NCBI RefSeq assembly: GCF_035594125.1
Contig: NC_087156.1
Coordinates: 21,169,497 to 21,233,496 of the forward strand
Source: Scylla paramamosain
Taxonomy: Eukaryota > Arthropoda > Malacostraca > Decapoda > Portunidae
Length of the DNA: 64,000 bases
Reading direction: 5' to 3'
The notes beneath the pieces are model-generated. The model saw only the letters and a program-made list of their open reading frames with translations, was not told the DNA's origin and made no database searches. Made by a program: the position numbers and the translations under genes. The stretch's first letter is position 1; each line of letters opens with the position of its first letter. Of this stretch, positions 50,694-61,789 are shown one piece after another.

Positions 50694-52389
50694 TATAATT
50701 TTTCTATTTGTAGTTGGTGCTGTACATTCTCTAATCTCTAGTAGTTGGAGTGTACAGGCAGGTGAGAGCCTTTCTTCAGAGAGGCATGTGAACGGATTTT
50801 GCCGGTCTCTGGGAACAGCTCTGGGAAGCCTCACCTCCTCAGTTTGATGCACAAGATCAAGGAGTTGTAGATATGCTGGAAATGTATGCAGTGAAACAAT
50901 TGTTTTCAAGAGTTTTCAAAACAATACTAGAAATGTTTCTTAATTGCCAACTACTCTAGTTAGTTTGGAATCAGGTTATGGAGTTTTGTGCTTGTGGTTG
51001 CGAGATTAATTGACAAGAGTATCAAAATCAGTCTGGAAAAAGTGATAATATTCTAGAGTCTTTTCCAACTATTAATATTGGTTGTTTTAGTTCCATTCTT
51101 TTGCAGACATATTTGAATAGACATTAAATGTAACAGAGTGGAAGAAAATGCCACATCCCCTGTAACCCCAAACACTATTCAAGTGTGTCTGCAAAAGAAT
51201 GTAATTAAAAGAATCAGTAATAATGGCAGGAAAGGTCTTTAGAATATTACCGTAGTGGTTTCACATTGAAATTGGTGAGATGTATGTATGTACCAACAAA
51301 TAATAACCAACTTGCCAGCCACTGTGTAGCCTACAATCTCTTATGCCTCTAGCATATACAGCCTATCTTGTTTTTATTTGCTGATCCAGTTCAAAATTTC
51401 ACATTCTCAATATGATGTGCTATATACAGTTAATTAAATATTATTTTTTCCATGTACTAGGTAATACTGTTTGCCGGCCCAAGCTTGATAAAGCCTACTT
51501 ATAGCATATAATATGTTTTTGACCAAGAATAACTAAAATTTAGTGTTTTATGCATTAAAAAATTATCATGTAAAGATGCTGTAAACCTTAGAGAGATGAT
51601 GGAAATCGACAGCTCTTTCACTGAGGTGGGTGATCTGCACAGTGTAAACAAACCATAACTCACATGGGTAAAGGTGCCTGAATGTGTATTTATAAACATC
51701 TTAATCTCCTCTTACAATGGTGGATACTATTTTGCTTTAGCACAGTAGTATATTGATATATCATCATATTTTTAACGTAACTTTCAATCACATGTGAATC
51801 ATGAATATCATTGATGTTTCTTGTTGGGAAGGGTTAGGACACACCAACAATTATTATAGGAACCTGTGGTTCCTCAAACAAGTTGACCCTAACACCATGG
51901 TTTAAAAAATGAGACGTACCAAGAATTGTCTATATCAGTATTATTAACTACTAACACCACATTTAAAAAATCGGGCCTCAGTGTTGTTTTTTTTTGTACT
52001 TTAGAGGCATTGCCATGACCAGGATCTTGACCAAAGAGATTATCTCTTCATAATTTGTCAAGACATATAGGAAACATTTAGTAATATTTTCATACAGAAA
52101 GTCAGCACAACATGGATTTCACCAGAAGATTTGACTCTGCACAATTTTGGTTCTAAACTAGCAGCTAAGTAATATGTGTTTCAAACCAAAGGTGCAGGAA
52201 GAAAGTTGTAAATATATGTTGAATATCATCATAACTGATGTGATTATATGAGTTCTAGTAATTATTTAACTGCATTTACTTCTGATTAAATATATCTGAG
52301 AAATTAGTGTAACAAATGGAAATAATTCAAAGAACTGAAGCGTGATATGTTAGTAGTTATCTCAGGAGGAGGTATAGAATCTATGTGGT
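49998..52389. repeat. Paired direct and inverted repeats of unknown origin
   Basis: Direct repeats of ~55 bp at 49998-50052 and 52334-52389 share ATGTTAGTAGTTATCTCAG and TCTATGTGG. Between them an inverted pair of ~38 bp occurs: 50313-50350 (CTCAGGCCCGATTTTTTAAA...GGTGTTAGTA) against 51942-51979 (the complement of TGAGGCCCGATTTTTTAAAT...GGTGTTAGTA). No coding sequence is recognised between them. Confidence 0.6.
50561..50700. repeat. (TA)n with TTTA units
   Basis: (AT)n 50561-50641, TTTA units 50642-50660, then (AT)n to about 50692. Confidence 0.95.
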
Positions 52390-52999
52390 TCCTCCATTTT
52401 AAATTAGGTGATCACCTACATCCCTAGAATTAGAGCTATCATCAGTGCGAATATAAGCAAAAGTAAGATGATATTTGAGAACATTAAATGTGAATCTAAT
52501 TGGTTTAGTGATCTCATTCGTTTGAACTTCAGTTTGATATAGCATCTATTGAAATATACTTGTTTAGAAGGAATTTCCAGGCATCTAGCATATGGAAACA
52601 ATTTAAGTCGTAAAAAAGTCCATAAAGTTGGTAAAACCATTTTATTTTGCATTTTAATTATTTTTTTCATGTTGAAGAAAATTCTTTGTCCCAAGGAAAC
52701 ATTCCCTATATCATAGGTAATGGCTTTAGGGTCTTTTATTTGTTGGCAAGATGATTGTAGTAGTATCTGTGAGAAAAGGTTATTAGATATATCCAGTCTT
52801 TTTTTGTTTTTGCTTGATGGTGGTGATTCACTGGTCTCTTGTCATTTCTCCATCACCCACCGAGTTCGTTGGCACTGTCTCACAGATGTTTACCACTTGT
52901 TGAGATGCCACCTAAGGGGTGAAGTTATAGAAAAAGGTGATGCAGTAATATAATGAGTGCCGGCTACATGCCAAATGGCTGACATGATCAACCTGGTTG

Positions 53000-53295
53000 C
53001 CAAGCAGGTGATGGTATCCACAGGGCAGCTAAGCAGCTGATGGCACTTACATGGCAGCCAATCAGCTGATGGCACCCACAGGACAGCCAGGCTGCTGATG
53101 CCATCCACATGGCAACCAAGCAGCTGATGGCACCCACAGGGCAGCCAAGCAGCTGATGGCACCCACAGGGCAGCCAAGCAGCTGATGGCACCCTCATGGC
53201 AGCCAAGCAGCTGATAGCACCCACATGGCAACCAAGCAGCTGACAGCACCCACAAGGCAGCCAAGCAGCTGAAGGCATCCACAAGGCAGCCGGGC
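53000..53295. repeat. 29-bp minisatellite, about ten copies
   Basis: The unit is roughly GCAGCTGATGGCACCCACAG then GGCAGCCAA. Because 29 is not a multiple of 3, translation cycles through all three frames, giving long Trp/Cys/Leu-rich ORFs on the - strand (52890-53341) that repeat every 29 residues. No protein is implied. Confidence 0.93.
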
Positions 53296-56173
53296 TGCTA
53301 AGTGTTGTGATAAACACTGACCGAGTACCATAATTCAGCACTTAGATCTGAATTGTAGTTTTTATTTATTTTTATTTTTTTTACCATTTTATTTCTTGAA
53401 CTTTGTTTCTTCATATCTAAAACAAATATTTTTCTCATTCTACTATGCCAGTTCATTGATAAGGGTTAAAGGAAGAAAATAAGCTGAAAGGTGGAGCCTA
53501 ATGCTCTCATCACTGTTAACTTTGATCTTGATGGTGAAGTTGTCATATTTTTATAGGATTAGGTTTTAAATTGGCTGCTTCTGTTGGGTCTTGCTTTATG
53601 TTTCATAAAATTTTAATCAGATTTGCAAAAAAGTTTGTTAAGGCAAGACTCCACTGCATGCAAGTGATGCTTGTGGACACAAATGAAGAGCAATTTGAGA
53701 ACATAAGTAGTCAAAATGTTTTATTTTAGAATTTCTGTGGTGTATGAAGAATGTATGTTAAAAGTTTTGAAAGAATGTTTACCCCTCTCTTGCACCAGAT
53801 GCACGTGTCAAAATGTCTTTATGTGAAACTGCACCAGTGCACAAGTGCTTAAAAAAACTTGTTTAATTGAATAGAAATAAAGTTTTGGGTATAAATGCAT
53901 CAATTTTTGGTGAGTCAGAGTTGAACATAAGTTTTACAAAAACAGTGAATTGAATTGCTAACACTGATGAGGCTGACTGTTAGATGAGTTTCAGTTTCAG
54001 TCCATGACTTAGGCTGTCTGCATTTAACCTGAAATTAATGTTGATTTCAGTTTTCCTTTATTTTCTTTAGATCTAATTGACATATCACAGTGACAATACT
54101 ACCACTGTAAAGCTCGTAAAAAAATGGTTTAGGTGGTGTAAAGCTTGCAGAATGCTTCTGGGAAAAGTTCTGAGTTATGAGATGGTGAACATTTTTTTTT
54201 TGTTTTGCATCCATTTTTGAGGGAAGAAATGAATGAAAATACTTTTCTAGTGGATTTTTTTTGTAATCATTATAAAGATAATTTCCTTTTGAATCTAGTG
54301 ATTTATAGTACATGCCTTATGAGTTTCAAAGAAAAAAAACTGCTTCTAAATCAAAGTTTTGCAAGGTGTGCAGAGAGGCCACAAATGCCTATCGATAGAA
54401 GAGGTATTGGAAAGAAAACTTGCAAAACTTACTGGTGTGTGAGAGGGTTAACAGATTTGGAGGTTTTTTGTCATAGTCAGCCCTGTGATGAATTCTTTGG
54501 AAGAGGCATTGGATATAGAGACAGGCATAATCTATTGGCTTTGATAATTTTTGTATTTATAGTTGAACCATTTAGGATAAAAAAAAAAGTAAACTTGCCA
54601 AAAGTAAGCTTTGAGAAAACTTAAAAGTTTTGCATAGCCAAAATATGATTAAAACATTTGAAAATATTTTTAATTTAGAATGTTATGCAAGTATTGAGGA
54701 AGTTGTCAGTCACTGATATATTAAATACAAATTATTTTAATATAATACTGTGTAGAGAATGAAGAAACTGTAATGACATACACCTATGTCTGGCTAAGGC
54801 TCTTTTTTTCTTTTTTTCTCTTTTTTTCATGTTTTTAAAAATTTTTTTTACATGCCTCTTCTACTTTCTAGTATGCCTAGAAGTACTAAGCTGAAAATCA
54901 GTACTTTCACTGTTGCTGATCCTTGTTGATTTCTTGGTTAAAGAAAGGAGAATGGTTAATGTATGTGGTGAACATGAAGGGAGTAACATAATGGACATAC
55001 AGCCCTGAAGCAGGCTAAAAGCAGTTTAACGATTGTCCCACAGATATTAGACAAAGTCCTGATTGGCTCAGAATATTATTTATTCTGCAGAATTCTGTAT
55101 AAAGAGTATACACACTTTCAATTCTTGTATTGCATCATGGTTTCATTATCAATTTTGGTATAAACTGTGCAGATATCCACTTGTATCACACACAAATATC
55201 TGTGTGTTATTGGTTTGTGTTGTGACTTGTATATAAATTGTAAAGTTATATTCGTGGGTAATTGAGGTTAATCTAGTACAAACTAAGTATTAGTTATTGC
55301 TATAAATAAATTGGGAAATAGATGATAATTGATTGTTAATAGCTTTTGTTTCTGATGTGGTGAGCAGGGAAGCCACAAGACAGCATGTCTGCCAGGCTCA
55401 GTAGCAGTTGCCAGCCACCGGCCACCATAGCAAGTCCTATTAAGACATATTCTTACCACTCTACTAGTATTACTTTGTCAAATTCACTAAGTTAAGAAGA
55501 ACTTAGAAGCTCAAAACCATTGGATAATCCCAAGGAAGCTGTTTTAGCTATTAAAACATAACCAGCCACTGGCCTGGAACACCAGTGACTCCAACTCACT
55601 ACCAATCCCAGCCAGCCTAAACCACAGCTAAGTTTTCATCTATTTATAATTATATTTAGTGATGGTTTCTGTGATTATGTGTTAGCTGAGAGACACTTGG
55701 GTGAGTGTTAAGGTCAAATAATTCCTACATAAACTTTTATCGTATAAAATTCAAGAATGTCCTAAACACTGTTGAGACAGATCTGTTGCCTGTTAGGATG
55801 AATTATTTCCAACTGTAATCTCAAAAAAGGTTGGAGGTCCAAAGATTTTACAAACAGCCTTATAATGGGCTGGTTGTTTGTGAATTTTTTTCAGTAAAAA
55901 ATTTAGTCAGCTTTTTAATATACTGGATTTTATTATGATGTGATTAATTTGAGAAACCAAAGTAAATGTGCTGATAAAAAGCTCTGAAAGTTGTAAAAAA
56001 AAATAAACAGATGGTAGCTTGCAGGAAGAGTGGCTGTGATGTCATTACTTGGGTCTCCTGACTGCCACCTAGTACAAGATAGACTACAATGGGGTATCTT
56101 GTGCATTTATGACCATTGATGCAATTAGTGTCTCATACCATGATGCAAAAACACAATAACCACACACAATAAT

Positions 56174-56287
<114 letters not shown>

Positions 56288-56607
56288 AACAAACAAAAAA
56301 AAAAAAAAAAAGGAAAAATATTAGGAATCTGTGGAAGCATGCAACATCTCATTACGAGGGGCACCTTGCATTGTTGCCAAGATTAACACCATGAGTAATA
56401 TTGCTGTATTATGAGAGGGATGCAATTTAGCTAAATGTAAGCAAATGAATGTCATAGTAAACCACTGGATTCATCATACCTGTTATATGTAATGTCTTTT
56501 CTGTAAGTTTACCAGGTATTACAGCTATTTTGATGACCACTAATACATGATTAATTATAATGTTATCTTGCTGGTATTTTTTATTTATTTATTTATTTAT
56601 TTTTTTT

Positions 56608-59600
56608 ATGTAGGAGGGACACTGGCCAAGGGTAACAAAAATCCAATAAAAAAAAAATGCCCACTGAAATACCAGTCCCATAAAAGGGTCAAAGCAGTAG
56701 TCAAAAATTGATGGATAAGTGTCTTGAAACCTCCCTCTTGAAGGAATTCAAGTCATAGTAAGGTGAAAATACAGAAGCAGGCAGGGAATTCCAGAGTTTA
56801 TCAGAGAAAGGGATGAATGATTGAGAATACTGGTTAACTCTTGCATTAGAGAGGTGGACAGAATAGGGGTGAGAGAAAGAAGAAAGTCTTGTGCAGCAAG
56901 GCCACGGGAGGAGGGGAGGCATGCAGTTAGCAAGATCTGAAGAGCAGTTAGCATGAAAATAGCGGTAGAAGACAGCTAGAGATGCAACATTGCAGCGGTG
57001 AGAGAGGCTAAAGACAGTCAGTTAGAGAAGAGGAGATGATGAGATGAAAAGCTTTTGATTCCACCCTGTCTAGAAGAGCAGTATGAGTGGAACCCCCCCA
57101 GACATGTGAAGTATACTCCATGCATGGACAGATAAGGCCCTTGTACAGAGTTAGCAGCTGGGGGGGTGAGAAAAACTGGCGGAGACGGCTCAGAACACCT
57201 AACTTCATAGAAGCTGCTTTAGCTAGAGAAGAGATGTGACGTTTCCAGTTCAGATTATAAGTAAAGGACAGACCGAGGATGTTCAGTGTAGAAGAGGGGG
57301 ACAGTTGAGTGCCATTGAAGAAGAGGTTGTGTCGAGTTGATAGATGGAGGAATTGAGTTTTTGAGACATTGAACAATACCAAGTTTGCTCTGCCCCAATC
57401 AGAAATTTTAGAAAGATCAGAAGTCAAGCATTCTGTGGCTTCCCTGCATGAAGTGTTTACCTCCTGAAGGGTTGGACGTCTATGAAAAGACGTGAAAAAG
57501 TGCAGGGTGGTATCATCAGTGTAGGAGTGGATAGGACAAAAAAGTTTGGTTTAGAAGATCATTAATGAATAATAAGAAGAGAGTGGGTGACAGGACAGAA
57601 CCCTGAGGAACACCACTATTAATAGATTTAGGAGAAGAACAGTGACTGTCTACCACAGCAGCAATAGAACGGTCACAAAGGAAACTTGAGATGAAGTTAC
57701 ACAGAGAAGGATAGAAGCCATAGGAGGGTAGTTTGGAAATTAAAGCTTTATGCCAGACTCTATCAAAAGCTTTTGATATGTCCAAGGCAACAGCAAAAGT
57801 TTCACCAAAATCTCTAAAAGAGGATGGCCAAGACTCAGTAAGGAAAGCCAGAAGATCACCAGTAGAGTGGCCTTGACGGAACCCATACTGGTGATCAGAT
57901 AGAAGGTTGTGAAGTGATAGATGTTTAAGAATCTTCCTGTTGAGGATAGATTCAAAAACTTTAGATAGGACGAAAATTAAAGCAATAGGATGTTAGTTTG
58001 AGGGATTAGAACGGTCACCCTTTTTAGGAACAGGCTGAATGTAGGCAAACTTCCGTGAAGAAGGAAAGGTAGATGTTGACAGACAGAGCTGAAAGAGTTT
58101 GACTAGGCAAGGTGCAAGCATGGAGGCACAGTTTTGGAGAGCAATAGGAGGGACCCCATCAAGTCCATAAGCCTTCTGAGGGTTTAGGCCAGCAAGGGCA
58201 TGGAAAACATCATTGCGAAGAATTTTATTAGGTAGCATGAAGTATTCAGAGGGTGGAGGAGAGGGAAGAACAAGCCTAGAGTCGTCCAAGGTTTAGCAAG
58301 GGTTTGAGTGAAGAGTTCATCTTTAGAAATAGATGTGATATCAGTGGTGCCATCTAGTTGAAATAAAGGAGGGAAGGAAGAAGAAGCAAAGTTATTGGAG
58401 ATATTTTTGGCTAGATGCCAGAAGTCACAAGGGGAGTTAGATCTTGAAAGGTTTTGACACTTTCTGTTAATGAAGGAGTTTTTGGCTAGTTGGAGAACAG
58501 ACTTGACATGGTTCCGGGCAGAAATATAAAGTGCAGGAGATTCTGGTGATGGGAAGCTTAAGTACCTTTTGTGGGCCACCTCTCTATCATGTATAGCACG
58601 AGAACAAGCTGTGTTAAACCAAGGTCTGGAAGGTTTAGGTCGAGAAAAGGAGTGAGGAATGTACGCCTCCATGCCAGACACTATCACCTCTGTTATGCGC
58701 TCAGCACACAAAGACGTGTCTCTGACACGGAAGCAGTAGTCATTCCAAGGAAAATCAGCAAAATACCTCCTCAGGTCCCCCCAACTAGCAGAGGCAAAAT
58801 GCCAGAGGCACCTTTGCTTAGGGGGATCCTGAGGAGGGATTGGAGCGATAGGACTAGATACAGATATGAGATTGTGAATGGAGGAGCCCAATGCAGAAGA
58901 AAGGGTGACAGCATAAGCAGAAGGATTAGAGGGCAGGAAAAGGTCAAGAATGTTGGGCGTATCTCCAAGACGGTCAGGAATACGAGTAGGGTGTTGCACC
59001 AATTGCTCTAGGTTGTGGAGTATAGCAAAGATGAAGGCTAGTTCACAAGGATGGTCAGTGAAGGTAGATGAAAGCCAAAGCTGGTGGTGAACATTGAAGT
59101 CTCCAAGAATGGAGATCTCTGCCAAAGGGAAGAGGGTCAGAATGTGCTCCACTTTGGAAGTTAAGTAGTCAAAGAATTTCTTATAGTCAGAGGAGTTAGG
59201 TGAGAGGTATACAGCACAGATAGATTTAGTTTGAGAGTGACTGTAGTTATAGCCAGATTGAAAATTAGATCTTAGACTGCAAATGTTGCAGAAGTTAATG
59301 AAGAAAAAGTTGAGGGGGGTTTCAAGACACTTAGTGTCGTCAACAGAAAGGCAGTCTGACCTGGGGACATTTATGGTCCCCTTCCCAGATGGGGACTCCA
59401 AGGCTGGTGTAGGAGTCGCCTTGATAATTTTGAAATTTTTGAGTGAAGGGTGTGTGTGTTATTAGGTGCTTGTAGTTTTGTGTGGAGGAAGAGAGTTGTC
59501 TTTAGAGGACAGGCTGTGACTGCCCCCTTGTGTTGTGAGACACAAAGGGAAACGTTCAGTGAGGTCACAGCTGGGTTTAATGATAAGTTCACAGCACCGC

Positions 59601-59640
59601 CTGAACAGTGCTTTAGACCTCACTGGGAGTAATTATCGTT
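56608..59640 (-). mobile_element. LINE family A, copy A5, longest copy, with endonuclease and RT
   Basis: The - strand runs from a possible 5' UTR (~59640) to the 3' end and TTTA/T tail at 56580-56608. A 405-residue frame (59401-58184) carries the endonuclease: [48 protein letters not shown] (GDFN), [20 protein letters not shown] and [14 protein letters not shown], where the usual SDH has become SIH. The stretch normally holding the TET motif is missing. The RT follows in broken frames (PQKAYGLDGVPP, YGFYPSLCNFISSFLCDRSI, SGVPQGSVLSPTLFLLFIND). The tail reads RLSSFSHPYSVHLSNARVNQ and KLWNSLPASVFSPYYD. Frameshifts at ~58300, 57985, 57740, 57430 and 56930 make it inactive. Confidence 0.88.
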
Positions 59641-59679
59641 TCGGCAGGTGTTTACTGCCTCCTCCTGAAAGGAGGAGGT

Positions 59680-60980
59680 ACTATAAGATGCATTTCATTG
59701 CTTAAAAACTCCAAATCACTAAGAAAGCCACTCTAAAAATAATGTAAATATAATGTATAGGGAGTGCACACCTGAAATAAGGTGCCTAGAATTATACTAT
59801 ATCAAGCACCACTTTTAAAAAATGGCAACATTTAAACATATCTCAGGAACTAAAAGGGATATTCCACTGTGTTTTCTTTTTAAATGTATGATATCTCTGC
59901 TGTCACATTCTTTTGTGCTCATTACAATATTTTGGTAGTAAAATAGCACAAAAAATGATAATGCTTGCATCTCCACTCGTGTGTAAGTAGTTTGTCACCA
60001 GCTATGGAATCGTGGATGCTGATTGGCCAGGAGGGTGTCTCCAGCACTCACTACAAACAATAGTAGTGAGCTTTGCTCGACTCATTCATTGATGGTAGGG
60101 AGATCCCTGTTACCTCACTCAGGCCCCCTCCTTACCTCTCCCTACCATCATTGAATGGGTCGAGTGAAGCTCACTACTAACTAATGTTTAGGAGTTACTA
60201 TCTCGGCCAGCATTGGCAATGCTAAGGGGACCTTGCAGGAGTGTGACCAACTCTACATAATATTATAGCAATTTACAAGCTGAGTCTGCTGAACAATTTC
60301 AAAGAGGAGGAGGTCTAATCAGAAGTTGTAATACACAGGGAATATATAATAAATAAACCCTTAGCTTATGCTCCCTGGGCTATCATGAACTCAAAACTAA
60401 CCAAATCTTATCTACTCTAACCTCCAAACTCCCCTAAAGCCAACCCAGAACTAATCTAATCAAACTGCATACTTGATCATGTCAATGGCAAAGTGTGAGG
60501 CAGCAACCAGCTGATTAGGTAAGGGTGACACCATACATGATTTCTTTTAACATAATTTACTTTACAAAATCCAATTAGTTTCTTTTTTAAACGTACGCAA
60601 AAAGCAACTCATACATCACATAGTTAACATGCTTTGTGAGATATGTGCTTTTCATAGATAATATCCTAATCTGCAGAAATCTAGTTGTCAAATATTAGCT
60701 TTGTCTATAAGGAAACAAGTATTTTCTTCTTAGTGGTATCTTTTTCTGTGTATTATCACTTAATCACAGGGATGTTTATATCCTGAAGTCATTTCTAGGC
60801 AATACTTGCCCTGGTTCCATTCACAAGTCACTTCATTACTATGATTTACAAGTATATTTTATTTTGCTATTGGCTTGGGATCCAAGATAACTTCCTCACA
60901 TACTGACAAACTTCTACCTATGTCAAAGGAGTTTGTATGTAGGGAAGTTATCTTCTGGCATCCCAAGCCAGCCTTCCGTG
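59680..60980. other. Intergenic stretch with a foldback repeat
   Basis: AT-rich DNA without recognisable genes. The only structure seen is the inverted repeat at 60061-60179. Confidence 0.6.
60061..60179. repeat. Foldback inverted repeat, 43-bp arms
   Basis: The left arm (60061-60103, beginning TAGTAGTGAGCTTTGCTCGA) and the right arm (60137-60179, ending CGAGTGAAGCTCACTACTA) are reverse complements with 3 mismatches, separated by 33 bases. Weaker complementarity continues outside the arms (ATTGGCCAGGAG near 60020 against CTCGGCCAGCATTGG near 60200), so the whole unit may be a ~210-bp foldback transposon. Confidence 0.8.
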
Positions 60981-60989
60981 GTGTTACAT

Positions 60990-61650
60990 GCCAGACAGGA
61001 AGATGGTATCATAGGTGTGTCCTCACACCACTTATGTGTATCACAGGTGTGTCCTCACACCACTCCTGTGTATAACAGGTGTGCCATCACACCACTCATA
61101 TGCATTACAAGTATGTCCGTACACCACTCCTGTGTATCACAGGTGTGTCCTCACATCACTCCCATGCATCACAGATGCATCACTCTTGTGTATCACAGAT
61201 GTGTCCTCACACCACTCATATGCATTACAAGTGTGTCCATACACCACTCCTGTGTATCACAAGTGTGTCCTCACTCCCATGCATCACAGATGTGTCCACA
61301 CACCACTCCTGTGTGTCCTCACACTACTCATGCATTACAAGTGTGTCCACACACATCACAGGTGTATCCTTATACCACTCATATGCATTATGAATGTGTC
61401 CATACACCACTCCTGTGTATCACAGGTGTGTCCTCACACCACTCTCATGCATCACAGATGTGTCTATACGCCACTCCTGTGTATGACAAGTGTGTCCTCA
61501 CACCACTCTCATGCATCACAGGTGTCTCCACACCTTTCCCATGCATCTCAAGTGTGTCCACACACCACTCCCATGCATCACAGATGTGTCCACATCGCTC
61601 CTGTGTATCATAGGTTTGCACCCACACTGCCTATGCGAATCACAGGTTTG
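60990..61650. repeat. 32-bp minisatellite, about twenty copies
   Basis: The unit is like GTGTGTCCTCACACCACTCC then TGTGTATCACAG, with variants in which CCATGCATCACAGAT alternates. A 32-bp period is not a multiple of 3, so every frame stays open, giving ORFs of 104-226 residues in all three + frames (ITGVSSHHSCV and shifted versions). They are not proteins. Confidence 0.93.
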
Positions 61651-61789
61651 CAACAAAATATCTGAACATGATTTTCTGTTCCCTTCTACTTTCCTTCTAC
61701 TTTCTCAATCCTTATTTTCAATCCAAAGCTGGATGTTGCGTCTATGTGTGAAATGACATAACGTGCTCTCATGCCCACGCTCTTGAATG

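Larger units (their letters stand above)
49260..56170. other. Gene-poor stretch downstream of YTHDC1
   Basis: No convincing exon on either strand. It should begin with the YTHDC1 3' UTR or later introns, but I cannot place the transcript end. It contains (TA)n at 50561-50700, paired direct and inverted repeats between 50.0 and 52.4 kb, a 29-bp minisatellite at 53000-53295, and a 139-residue ORF (54205-54624) of unknown nature. The stretch 54630-56100 shows nothing recognisable. Confidence 0.6.

Noticed and set aside
53000..53295. CRISPR-like array
   Set aside because: Units are contiguous with no unique spacers, and the genome is eukaryotic.
52890..53341. Trp/Cys-rich 130- and 117-residue ORFs on the - strand
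   Set aside because: They are translations of the 29-bp minisatellite; the protein repeat length of 29 residues equals three DNA units.
58571..59011. 146-residue + strand ORF
   Set aside because: It is antisense to the LINE-A endonuclease frame.
60875..61756. 226- and 216-residue ORFs rich in His, Cys and Thr
   Set aside because: They are the three frames of a 32-bp minisatellite whose unit has no stop codon.
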